Shown here in pieces: positions 1 through 13,200 of a stretch of 64,000 nucleotides of DNA. This DNA comes from Acanthochromis polyacanthus (Eukaryota; Chordata; Actinopteri; Pomacentridae). The notes below the pieces were generated by a model, which ran no database searches, was not told the origin of the DNA, and was given only the letters and a program-made list of their open reading frames with translations. Position numbers and translations under genes: made by a program. Each line of letters starts with the position of its first letter. Within the stretch, counting starts at the first letter, position 1. The DNA is taken from NCBI RefSeq assembly GCF_021347895.1, contig NC_067127.1, positions 13,240,984-13,304,983 of the forward strand. The letters run 5' to 3'.

Positions 1-1056
1 TCTCCAGCACAACACTGGTACAGGCAGCCAGTGACAGAGGTAATTGCAGTTCTTATAGGAGTGAATTTATTACTTCCTCAGTCAGGGTCCCAGGATTCGT
101 CATTATCCCAAAGATTTACCACGTAATCTATGCTGTCACTCTGTCTTGGTGCGTGTAGATGCTATTACTCTCATTAAATGCTTTAGGTCCTGGGTGGCAG
201 CAGCATTACTCATCTCAGCCACTGTGGCTATGCAGTGCTGTCCCTGGTGGCTCTCTGGCTGCTGCTGAGCACCGACCAATAGGTCCTGGAGGCCTGCCTC
301 ACTAACCCAAGGTGAACTGGCTATGCTCAAGATTAGTTGAGACAGCTGGTCCAGGTCTACTGTAGTAATGTGAGGGACACATAGTGATCCACTGCCATCA
401 ACTGTTTGTCACAGCATAACGTAGTGGAAACACAGGCGGGATGTCAGAAATCCCATGAAGGTTGGAGGATACAAATATGTTGCTGCTGGAAGAAACTGTT
501 CTTTCTGCAACAGTAGTGCACAGTAAATGCATATATTCTTTAACAAAACGTATAATCTGCATTTTAAGAAATCAACTAAAATGCACTACAATCATTCACC
601 AGCATGTGATAAAGATACCTTAACTGCTTTTATTATGTATAATTTATTGTTTTCATTATTTTGATCAATGAGTTTTTGGACCTATTTATCCTGAAGATAG
701 AATTATGGGGGTAAACGCAGATTAATCAGACACATTTTGTTTTTCACCATCCATTACTCAAATTATATCACAGCACTGGTGCTTAATAGATTTCCTTTGA
801 CAGTCACTTTAAGGAGCTAATCAAGTGTACACCAGCAAAGCAGCATCCAAGATCCTCATATCAGATGGATGACTCTACTCTCATAAATCCCATATTAACT
901 GCAATGGTGACCCTGTTGAAAACTGCCTCTCAGACTGTAAGTCAGAGAGACAAAATTAGAACGATTCGCTTGCATGTTTGAATGCCTCTGTGGAAGTATG
1001 CTTCCATCTTAAGGCCTGCTATTAGGAATATTGGCAAGATGTTGGCTGTTTCTTAC
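1..1056. other. Start of eys intron 21 (cut by window edge)
   Basis: No completing EGF exon is visible here, so the next eys exon lies outside the window. It contains the unexplained decayed coding-like stretch at 78-510; 511-1056 is AT-rich with nothing recognised. Confidence 0.75.
78..510 (-). pseudogene. Unidentified decayed coding-like stretch in three frames
   Basis: On the minus strand, protein-like sequence runs through three consecutive frames. One (about 510-409) includes NIFVSSNLHGISDIPPVFPL; the next is open over 90 codons (408-136) and includes DLDQLSQLILSIASSPWVSE; the last, ending at TGA 80-78, reads IDYVVNLWDNDESWDPD. Two frameshifts are implied. This fits a decayed retrocopy or an old mobile-element protein. 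I do not recognise the family, and it does not resemble EYS. Confidence 0.3.
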
Positions 1057-1254
1057 CGTCATAGCAGAAGCCGTGAAAACAGGGGCTGGAGCTGCACTCA
1101 TCCACACTGATTTCACAGCGGGGGCCCGTGAAGCCCCGGCGACAGTGACAGCGGAAACCCAAAGGAAAATGGTCCTGATCCAACTCTTCCACACACACCG
1201 CATCGTTCTCGCAGGGATTACTGGCCTCACAGGGTAAGAACTCGCAATTATGAC
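1057..1254 (-). CDS. eys: eys coding exon 21 (198 nt, phase 1-1), last in window
   Basis: About residues 1133-1198. It closes EGF 25 (HNC), contains EGF 26 ([15 protein letters not shown] ... [12 protein letters not shown], with an enlarged loop before the fourth Cys) and the first half of EGF 27 ([14 protein letters not shown]). The exon stops in mid-module after YDG, so the next exon must supply the last three cysteines. The donor is GTAAGA, the acceptor cactccag. Confidence 0.92.
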
Positions 1255-4200
1255 CTGGAGTGAGGCAAAGAAACACACGTAGAAAGACCTCTGAGCAAAC
1301 AAGAAACTCTGCAGAAATACAATACGTAGAGCTGTAGGCCGGAGAATATTAAATATTAATCCCCTATTGTATATTTCCCTGAACGTGTCATTGTGGTAGA
1401 TTGCAGATTGAAAGACAGATGAGAAGTGTATCAGTAGGAGGTGATGCATTGTGTTTCTTAATTAGTAAACCTTTTGAATAATTTCTGGCAAATGTTTGAT
1501 CTTTCTCCGTGCAGCACTTTCCTTTTAAAGTCTATGACTGAACAAAGCGATTAACAAAAATAAATAAATAAATAAATATCTGTAACCGCATATTATCCAC
1601 ACATATATAAAAGCTTTTCATTTCAGTGGCTGAACACTGGAAATGTAATTACAGTACCTTAAATATAATAAAGAATAAAAGACACTTTTGTGCTTGCTAC
1701 AAAAACAATTACTAAAATGAATAGTCTCAGTACATGCAATCACACACCATGCTGATTAAAAGTAAAGGTAAAAGCACACCTGTGGCTGCCAAGCACTCAG
1801 TTTCATTACTACGGTGCAACTGAATATTATGGTTTGCACTCCTTTTTTTGTGTCATTTAACTGTCACTTTTTTGTTTTAGAAAAGTGCTGGAACTATCCA
1901 GACAAATTAAAGTGTCAAACATCATTACAGGCAGGCCATGCATGAAGCAACCATCTGCTGAAACGTGAAAAGGACGAAGAAAGCAAGCGCGTATAAATTA
2001 GAAAGTGCAGCACATAAATCAGGCAACCAGGCAACGCTGCAAAACACGCAAAACTACACGTAGCACGATAGCGGTGCGTCCTACCTCTGATAATTTCTGC
2101 AAAGACAGTCACATGAAAAGCACAAGGAGCACTTGGTCAGTAAAAATCCTGTTGAAATCAACTCTATATTTGTACAGAAACTCCTGAATCTAACTAGGTT
2201 GTGTATGCCTTGATCAGACTATTTATGAGCCACATTTTGCATTTTTGCTGAGCCAGCACACGTCTCAGCTGGTTGACCTACAAGTGATTAAAGAATCTGA
2301 CAAGTTCAGAAAGTTTACTTCTGACTACATCACCTCATTACCTCGGAATTTGGAAGAAATATTGACTTTGCAAACACGTTTGATGTAAAATAACAGTTTT
2401 CCATTTACATAGTACGCCACAAACAATAGTACAGCTGATCATTGATAGATTCTTCTTGTTCACGACAAAGCAATACTTAATTTCATTGAGAAAGAAGTGG
2501 CAGCTGTATTGTTGTCAATAAGTTAATGATGAATCAGTTATTGGTCACTGCATAAATAGGTGATAACAAAGCTGCACGAAGCAATTGATTGATTAAAGGA
2601 GAAAAACAAACAAATACTGAATCAGCTGAAGCCTTAGCCACAAAACGAGTTGTGCAGATTGAAGCAAAGTGTGCAGTTACTTTAGGGTACTTATAAGTGA
2701 CTTTCAAAGTGTATGGCTGTATGGTTATTCTCATGCACAGAAATCTCACACCATGCTCTGTTGCCTTAGCGATCCCAATAAGTAAAGTAAAATAGGCTTT
2801 CTACTCATTACTGGCAAATGCTCTCAGAGTTTATTTCAGTAGCTGGTTTTATGTATAGCTCCCTACATTCTTCAGCAGCACAGAGCAACCACATCACGAA
2901 GCGTCCACTACAACACCTCACAGAAGCAGAAATGGTGTTCAGTGGGTAATCAGCTGTGCCTCGTTTCTGCCATACTTTCTATTATCCTTTGAATTATAGC
3001 TGAAGACCTCCATTTTCATTTTCACCAGAGCTCCCAATTTTTGCTCTTTACACCGTCAGTGTGTCTTTGTATTACTTTTCTTGTAAATTCCATGTGCCTT
3101 TTTTCAGGAGTCATTTCCTCTCTGACCACTCTGCTGTGTTATTATTACTGTTGTATCTATACTTGTGTGGTTATGTGCACAACAGCAGCACTATAATTTA
3201 ACTGTATAGAAAGACAAAGCAACAACAAATTAAATTCCAGTCTTCAACAATAATTCTTAATATGGTAAATTCGGAAATCTGCAGATTTATTTTTCATAGA
3301 TCTCTACGAAATTTATCTAAACGCACTCTGGTCATTCACTACAGTAAATTAGAATTGAGCAGTGATTATATGAAGTACACAATAAATTTATTTTCATTAA
3401 TGTGGCTGCAGAAAAATATAATTTGAAGCTAGAACATTTTAATTTGTGACTGACTGTCAGTATGCAATTATGTTCATGTTTTGGACACAAACATTGATCA
3501 TTCCTTAATTCAGGTTGAAATTGTGGAAATTAAGAAAATGTACATCAAATTTTTCCAGTGTAATTTTACTGGGATGCCATTGTCTTTCCTTTCATGTACA
3601 ATGATAAAACCAAACAGTGACACACCCTCAGAGTGAGTGATAGGAATTGTCTCTCGTGTAGCAGAGGCACCGGCTACGGTTCAAATCTCGCTAATTACTC
3701 AAACTTTCTTTTTTTAACTACAGGTAGCAAATGAAGATGTACTAATTTTGTTGAGACATGCGAAGTGAGTTCAGACAGGTGAAAATAATAGTATGTGAAG
3801 TTAATTAACTTTGCTTTTGTCCCCATTCCCTCAGTGCTCATTACCTTTAAACGGAGCCACACACTGGCAGAAGTAATTACCAGGCTGGTCAATGCAAGTG
3901 GCTCCATTCTTGCAGGGAGATGAAGCACACTCATCAATGTCAACTTCACATTTTGCACCTTTGACAGAAAAGAACACAAATTGATAAATATGTTACCTGG
4001 AACGGTGACTGACAGCAATCTTTGGCAATTTGACCCGCGTTTTAATGGCAAAACACATCACTTGCTGGGCTGCGAGTTCAGCCAGGACAGAAACTGGGCT
4101 GCTCTAATATCGCCTATGATGTAGTTCAAGCTTGTTGCCATCGCTTTAGATTAATCTTTCATCTGAGCATAAACACAAGCTGAATGCCTTGGATAAACAA

Positions 4201-7200
4201 CATGAACCTGAAGTAATTAGGTTAGTGTTTTGACGTTTTGGTTTTCTTTTGGAAGATGCAGGCCTTAATATCACACAGAGAGAGAGCAGAAAAGCTGATG
4301 ATCGCACACTGGAGTCGTGAATATGGCAGTAAAACCTGAGAAGGCTCCCTGTGGTGCTTCAACAAGATACATGGCGCAGCAAAGAGCATCCTCATTCCTT
4401 TCCATATAAATTTTCTAAACATTCAAAAAAAAAAAAAAACTCTTTGAAACCCATTATCCCTGAGCATTGAAAAATAAAGAAGAGAAACCTGCTCTTTTGT
4501 GATCATAAGATTCAGCACTGCACCCTCCCCTACTGTAGGTAATACACTGTGAATCCTGCTCTGTGGGAATTATTAGCAATTGTTAAGAACCTGTTCAAAA
4601 AGCCATTACTGTGTTTGACTTTCAAAAGTGTAGATACCTGGTCTTTAGTTTAATCTAGAATCATCTTTGTGCTGTAAACAGTGGGTATCACAGCCCTGCA
4701 TGCAAACTGAAAAAAATAATCCTTTAAGACTTTAAAACATGTGCAAGTGTTGGACTAGTTAGGTGATTGCTCCTGCCTTCACTTTGTTGCAACAGCAATA
4801 CATAATTCATGAATAAAGATGTTATTGTCTTGATGTGCTGTTTTAATTGGGAACATAGAAAGAGCACGAGTAAAGGAATCGTTTTCTAAATGTAAATCGG
4901 TTTATGTAGGTAGCAGAGAGGCTGTAGTGTGTCTCTTATTGAACAATACTGCTGCAGTCTGTACATGGTAGTATGTTGGCCTGATAAACGAAAATGGGGA
5001 GAATATATCTACTAAACATCAACATGCTACACTGCAAAAAATAAATAAATTCACTTAACAAGTGACATTTCAACTAGATGGAGGGACTTGTTTTAAGACA
5101 ATGCATCTAAAATAAATAATAAAAATAAATAAATAAATGTCTTGTTAAGTCAAACAATCTTGAAATGATCTTGCTTTTACTTGTATTTTATAAGAAAACT
5201 CAAAACAAGTTTAATGCATCTCAAATTCGGAGGTTACATGAAAGCACAAGTAGATTTTTGAGTGAAAAACTACTATATTTTTTAGCACGTCTGGCTTATT
5301 TTAAGACACCTAAGCTTGACAATCCAGGTAAAATATAGCTAAAAATAAGTTTTCCCAGCTAATTTTAAGATGTCAGTATTCTAAATATATCATATCTTAT
5401 TTCAAGAAATCTGACCAAGCCATTTTCACTTGTTCTATTGGCAGATTTTTTCACTTATTTCAAGGTTAAAGTTCCTTGAAATAAGTACGTTTTTTTTTCT
5501 TGTTTTGAGAGGGGCATTGTTTCCAGTGTAGCATTTAGCTTGAAGCACTCTTGAATAATGGGTTTACACATTTGGTCTAGTTTAAAACATGGTTATATGT
5601 TAAAAATGGATTGTGCAGTATGTAAATACAACCTGTGTTACGTAAGGGAGTTATTACACTAAAGTATAACATTTGTTAAACCTCTGAGACATGTTGATTT
5701 TGGTTTCCCTTTTTTAAATGGAATATGACACTCAAAATAAGTAATGGATTATTCCATATATTCGTGTAGGACGTCATCAACACAGGTTTATATTGTGAAA
5801 AAACTACATCAACAAATACCTAAATTCCAAACCTTCACATTCAGTGCATTTACTGACCTGTAAAACCAGGCATGCAGACACATCCATAGCCGTGAACAAG
5901 ATCCACACATGTGGCATTGTGCAGGCAGGGAGACGATATGCACTCATCTATGTTGACTTCACAGTAGTCGCCTGTAATAACATGGGGTTTAACAGAGGCA
6001 GCGGTTTAAAATGTCAAAGAAAAGTGCCATGCTGCAGATAAGGTACATATGATTTATCAAAATTGTATGACTTATGCAGAGCTTTCCATTTTTTTGTCAG
6101 CTTAGTAAATCATGTTGTACTGGGATTAAAGCCTCTACATGGAGAAATCTGATTACTGGTGACGGGTTGAAATCCTTGGTTAAGGTCTATTACAACAGTT
6201 CCAAGCACATTTGCACCATAGATGTTAAAAAAACACATTTCTTTCCACTGCTATGCAAGCGAGGTTCATTTGATACTGCTAGATGTTTTAAAAATTCAGT
6301 AGATATGGTCTTTATATCCAGATTTCAGCAGATAAACAACATACATTCCACTAAAAAACAAACAGCAATACTCTTTAAACATCTCTCTGTCTAAAAACCA
6401 CACAGTTAATTTAAATTTTCTTAAATTGTATACAACATTAAGAATAGTTCATGTAATACAGAATCTGGATGATTTTTCTCCTGGTTTTCCATGATTTCTC
6501 TGAAAACACAAACAGATCAGCAGCACACAAACAAAGCCGCACAACATTTTTTTTGCTGTACTATCACCGTTTCACACATTTACAGTCTCTGTAAGCTTTA
6601 GAGGAGGCTGTTACATGGTGTGAAATGCCAATGTGATAACGGGTCTTTGAATTACAACAACATTCCGTGTAATTACACTGTACTGTTGGTGCTGCTCTAG
6701 CACCAGAAAGGATGGAGCTTGTTCTATAACCTCATTGACTCTCCTGTTGTTGTGGCCTGAAGGTTTGTGGGAGGTGAGTGTTGACACACTGGGGTTCCGA
6801 TGTTGTTCACACTGATGGTCAGTGTGGCCAAAAATAATCTGATCTCGCTTCATCTTCCACTGATTAAATAGAGCAGCTTCTGAACAGCGAACACAGTAAT
6901 TAAGAATATGTTTAATTATGCACATAAACTATTAGACATATGCCCAGAAACTCCAATATAAAGTGAGAATTCTTCCACTCTGGAAACCTTTAGATGCAGC
7001 GTGTCACTCTGCCTCATGGTTCATCACTGGAGATATGGCATATGAACACACCGACTATATCATAAAACTGCCTGCCCTGTCAGTGAGGAGGGACCAGCAT
7101 TTGTTTTTATTTATTTATATAGATATTTTACAAAAGCTCCCTACCCATCCCTCATCTTTGCTTACCTTGATTCTTAGCAGTCGACCACTTGACATGGCTC

Positions 7201-10200
7201 ACCTTCCATGTGCTAAAAATTCATACCAAAGAGGCGCTTTTAGTTGTTTAACAAAACTTTAGGCTGACCTCATTAACACCACAGAGACAATTCCAGCGTT
7301 AATGGCTGATTTTATTGACTGTAATTGCTATTGCTTTGAAATAAAATGCTTCTTTGTGTTGTTCTTTTTGCTTTATTGTGCCTCATTCGCTGCAAAGCAT
7401 GTATTTGAGCTGTAGTTAAAATAGAGTAGTCTCAAATTAATATCCTTTATCTTTTTGCTTTGCTGACGGCAGTTTTCTCTTGTGGATTCTACTAACTTGA
7501 AATTCCATTTTTGTACCTTTAAACTGGCACTCCAATTTCACAAAAGTGCAGAAATTCGGTTCCCTACTCCTTTAGTGTTGTGCATGAAGTTGTAAACATT
7601 TGCTAATTTCAAGCTTAAGGTTCTTAAAATGAACCTGTTGACATGCAAATTGTTTAGTTTGGATAAATCAAGTAACTTCTATTGTTCACTTCATTTGGAT
7701 GAACTTAATTCAGTTGTGTTAGTGTGCAGCTAAAGCTATTTATACAAGCTGATGCAACGATTCTTTGTTTTCAGTGTTGATAACTCTTTCACTGAAACAT
7801 TTTTTTCTCTACCTGACCTCTAAGTATTCTTCTTTTAATGTTATTCATTTTGAATGCTAATTTAATTTTATGTGTCTGCATTTACTGAACGAACCTCAGC
7901 ACCACTGAGAATTTTGGTTGTTTCTTAATGTGCCTTTTGAGATTTTAAATGAATGAAATGAATTATATTGAATGATTTTTTTGTCTTTCAGTGGCAACAA
8001 GAACAAAGAATGCTATTTAGATGGTAATTTGTTTGGTCAGTAGATTATTGTATTCAAAATGGGGATTTATGTTTAGAAGAAGTTGATTCGTGATTATTTT
8101 GATCACTCCATTTTCTTTTTCTAGAACAGATTTTTCTTCTGATTCCTTAGATTGTTATGATGTTAACTGGAGAATTCATGATCCCCAGAGAATAAATCTG
8201 TAAAATGTATTTTGTACAATTTATGACACATTTTTTTCAGGCAAATAAATCAACTTTACCCACACAATATTAAGATTAAATGTATGCAGATAAATGTGGG
8301 TAGATCTTGTGAATTTTACTCTAGTGACACCACTGAACCAATATCTTCCATTTGCACAGAGGTAGAACTTAATTGCTAAGAAGTTTTATGGAAATACAGA
8401 AGCTTTCCCACGGATAAACACTGGTCTGGCCCTGCCCTGAGGTCGAAAATTATATTTTAATTCCCACATCCAGTAAGGATACCTACAGTCAACCAATGCC
8501 TTCACTTCTGCTCATTTTACTTAACACTTCTGTATTAATAGATTCACCTTTAGGCTGCTAGAAAATTCAATATAAGTCATAAATTTCACAGAGGAAATAA
8601 GAGTTATAAAAGATGCACAACTGCAACATATACTAATGTGCTTTATCACATTTTCGAGTATTCTGTTTACAATTTCAATTATTTACAGAAGATATACTAT
8701 GTCTGCGTTTAATCTTCAGCATCCCGTAAGAGTAAGCCCATCAACCGCCACACATCCGAGAAGAAATAACCATTTTCCTTGTCACATAAAAAAATGTTGC
8801 CCTGGTGGATTTCTGTGGCTCCTCGGTTGTCGTTCCTCAGTAAGAAGATTTCCACTATTGTGACGCATCAAGGTTGAATCGAATGCAATCAAAAAAATGT
8901 GTGTTGCCATAAATCCTAAAAAAGGTGCAGAGCAAAATCAAGTGAAAAGTAAACCTACTACAGTTTGGCATTACTTGTCGTTTTAAAGAAACATGGCACA
9001 AGAGCTATGGCTATAAAACATTAAGCACAGTGAGTGAAATTTGTCAGAGCCAGCCTCAAGCCTGTAAAGGTTTATGCTCTTTAATAGAATTTCCACAGTT
9101 CAGCTGAGGGCAAAGAGCTCTTGCCTCTTTGATTTTCTAGCAATCTGGTGACAGACAACCCACTGTTTAATGAATACTCAAGCAGGTACCTTTAAAAGAT
9201 TTGAAAATATACAGAAAGGAGGTTGAAACTAAATGTTCTATAGCACACCTTGCAATTAAGTCAATTATACTGCTTTTGCAATAATTTGTGTGTCACATAG
9301 TGTGCAATTTCATACCGTATTTTAAAAGCTGTTGCTTGATTGGCAAATAGAAAGTGATCAACACTGAGCAAAAAAGGCTGTAAGCAGGCATCGCAAGTGA
9401 GCACATGCTGAACACAGCGTGGTGGAAACTGGTATGTCATGGAGTAGAAGGCGTTACATCTATAACTCAGCTGCTATAGATGTCCACGCAGGCTTTTAGA
9501 TCCAAAGTACTGAAAGCCTATATGGACAAAGGCTGTTAAGGTACAACTTAACACTCAAAGGAACGAGAATAAAAGTAAAGGTACTTACAGGTGGATCTAC
9601 AGAAATATATTGCATTGAATTACTGCTGGAATAATGCTGAAGCTGGAACTCTTAGAAATCAAGTCTTCATTGCTGCATCGAGGTCAAATTACACGACATA
9701 AGGATGCTTTAAAGGCATTATGGAGGATGTTTTTGTTGTTTAATTTGTCTGATTCACATAAAATGAATATACTGACCTTTAGTGGACTTGTATGTATGGT
9801 TTCTAAAAAAATAAAAAATAAAAATAAAAAAAAACTGTGGACATGGCAGGACCTGAAAAACATCAGCCAATCAACGCGCTCGGACCGAGGCGTTTGGTTT
9901 GCGTTTCTTCGTAAACGTTAAGAGGGGGGAGGTTAGAGGGGGGTGAGGGAGAGGTCGTATGTGCGCATGCTACGTTCAAAGTCGTAGGAAATTAAATCTC
10001 CTCTAATGCCTTTAAGTATCACAACTCTACGACAACCAAATGGGGAATTTGCAAAAGAAGAACAACTGGTTGTATGTGATTTATCCAAAGTTGGTTTAGT
10101 AATATTATATCTATACAGATGTTTATTTTAATAATACAAGCCTGATTCACTGACACACTTTGAAAGTAGTATTTACAAACACCACATTGAAGTTGGAGCA

Positions 10201-13200
10201 GTCACGGTAAGAAGCGCGCAAAATACCTGCGATCCCCAGAGGACACTGGCAGCTGAATGAGTCGAGCTCATCTACGCAGGAGCCTCCATTTCGACAAGGC
10301 TGGCTGAGACATTCATTCACTTCAGTCTCACAGTTACTTCCTACGGAAAGTATGAAAGAAGCACAACATGTTGACAAATTGCCTCTGTGAATAAAATACC
10401 ACTTTAACTCGCAAGAAAAACTTCAAGATAGCTTTCACTTACCAATAAATCCAGGTGCACAGAAGCAATTGTAGCCATTCACAGTGTCTTTACAAATACT
10501 CAGGACTCCGCAAGGCTCTCCTTCACAGTCATCAATGTTTATCTCACAGAACTGGCCTGTTAAACCTGCAGAGAGAAGGCAAGATGTTCTATAGAATTCC
10601 TCCATTTTAGATAACAATCCTTTAAAATTGTCCCTTTGTGATGTTTTATGAGACTTGTCAGTAAAAAAAAAAAAAAACACCTAGCAATGATCACATGGTA
10701 AGTAATAACTGCAGTAAGCAAAAAACAAAATGTACACTGGTTGTATTATTAATGATAAACAATTATTTCATCATAGCTTTAAATATAGAAGAGCTATCGG
10801 GAAAACATTTAAGTATTCAGATGTAGGGAAATACAGTAATAAACTAAGTAAAAACAGTTATGGATCACTTGAAGTTCTATGGAGCAAAGATTCTGTGAAT
10901 GTGTCAGGTTTTTTTGTGTAGAAGGATGCATGTGTGCACAAAGAAGCATGTAAAGCATGTTTCTGCTGACATTTTATTACTATACATGTTGAACAGATGA
11001 TGGAACTAAAACAGGAAGTAACAGTAATATACCCACTACAGGGTGGAAAGTAAGTTGTGAATGTAAATATTGCAGGTTTTGAACCTTTAAAAAACAGTAG
11101 TGTACTTTATATTGAAGACGTAAATGCATTTAGAAAAATGTTAGTTCACAAGACAAGTCACAAATCTACCTTTAAATTTGAGTATCTACATTCATTAAAA
11201 TGATGCATTAGTCATGTGCAGACTGATGTATCATTGGAGGCCTATTATAGCTGCTCCTCTGTGCATTTCAACTGATCTGTTAGTTTTGACCTTCTAATAA
11301 GAACAGCACATTCATAGTGGCCATGACAACCACTTAACACTCAATACAGTACATGCTATTCACGTCTTGTATGCTAAGAAGAGACTTGCCAGAGCAGCCA
11401 ATTACTGATCTTAGTGTATGGTAGTTATATGCAATTTATTCATAAAATTTATAGAAATATGATTCCTGGGCATCTTCTAGCAAAATTCTGCTGAAACAGC
11501 TTGAGGTCAAGGTACAATAAGCTGCCGGAGCACACTGCTTAGTTAATAGCTTTTTATTGTTCAAACAGAATACTCGCTTCAGCACCGCTATGTCTTAATC
11601 AGCAAAGCAAACTGGATTTGTCATGCTTCCTTCAAGCTGTCAGATTTGACAGGTATTTATAGCTGTACTTCTGTACCTTGGAACTTTAAAAGAGGTCTGT
11701 TTTGTCTTTGGCATCAAGTTAGCCCTCTCACATAATAAATTACTTGACTTGACATGTTTCCTTTCAGGTGTCTCCTTTGACGGATGTTTGTTCTGATGCT
11801 TTCTGTATTTCTATTTCTCAACAGAGGCCTGGTACTGTGTTTCTGGTGTTTGGAGTGTGTCACTTAGACACATTCCCAAAACAAACTTATACCTTTGTAT
11901 TTATTTTGTAATAGATGTGAAACCTCATTCAACCTATTATTCATTAAAAATTGTACACCTGGATTAGGTTAAATATATTATCTGTATGAGCTTCCTGAAG
12001 CCCAGATACATGATCAGGCCCAAAACCAAGTAGAGTCTACAACTGATGGCTGAAGTGGAGCTCGGACATCTGTGTGTATAGCATTGTAGTATCATAAGGG
12101 AACCACACTTTTCCATGGCTCGCTGTCCAAGACGGTACACAACTCCAAATGGGGATAGGCTTGGTGCTTATGCACATGAAAACGTGTGTCTTGGCTGTGT
12201 ATGTCGCTCACACAACTTGGAAAACAGCAACCGTCCTCGTTAACAGCTACAAAGGAGTTTGTGCTTGACAACAGGGGCTGAGCAGGCTCACGTGGCATTT
12301 CAGTCACTCCAGCTATCTCCTCTTCATCGACAAAGGGATTTTAATGTTCATATCCTTTGTTTCTTTCAGTCACATAGCTTCTATTTTCACTTTACTTTGA
12401 TCCACTTTAGTCAGTGTCATGAACGGATTTGAGTGGCAAGTCCCTTTTTCAAACGCGTGGTCAGCTAAGAGGCTATGGTTAGCGGCTGTCATTTTATCTC
12501 AGCGTTTCAGCCAGGTGAACTTTTCCTGGTTGTCAAGGTATATTTCACTGTTTGTTTGCTCATTGTTGCTGTTGTGTTGAACGTGAGAGCATCCCTTCAT
12601 GGTTAGCCTCATCAGTGTTAGCCTTTTCCTGCTTTATATTCTTTACCGAGTTCCAGTAGCTTTGAAAACTATCCTCTATCAGGCGGAGGCGGTTGTTAGC
12701 TTCAGGGCCAGCTCCCTTCACACTCTCCAGTAGTCGAGTAAACAGACAACCACAGTCTACTTCTTGGTCTTGAGATGCTGTTGCCTTTATTTCTGGCTAG
12801 ACCAGACAATGATCTGCACTGTACATCAGTGACTAAGCTGTCTGTGAGGCTGTCTCTAACTTCTTGTTCTCCACTCTTTTGCGCACACCGACCACTCCTG
12901 CCGGCTCTCTTTCTCTTGCTTGCTCGACCACTCCCCATCCCACACACACACACACAACAATCATAATATCTTTTGTTTTTAAGGCTACTATGTATTTGTC
13001 GCGTTAAAAGTAGTAATGACTACCATTTCAGAAAGACAGGTGAGATTCCCACAGAGAAGAAAACTGAGAAAATGAATGCACCCAACCTGAAGTGTGTCTG
13101 CTGATGAAGAGTCTATCTGAAACAAGCCCCTGCTGGGTGGTGAACCTACCTGCTAAACAATCACACTTGAAGCCTCCTGATAGATCCACACACACTGAGC

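Noticed and set aside
1009..1449. 146-codon minus-strand frame overlapping exon 21.
   Set aside because: Shadow frame of the exon; the EGF cysteine pattern is only in the frame used for exon 21.
3650..3705. GGTTCAAATCTCG, resembling a tRNA box B.
   Set aside because: No matching box A or foldable cloverleaf upstream at the right distance.
3695..4051. 118-codon minus-strand frame overlapping eys exon 20.
   Set aside because: It is another frame of the true exon 3845-3958 plus intron read-through; the real frame gives a perfect EGF.
12943..12957. Short CA tract, and a similar one near 18771-18786.
   Set aside because: Too short to be notable.
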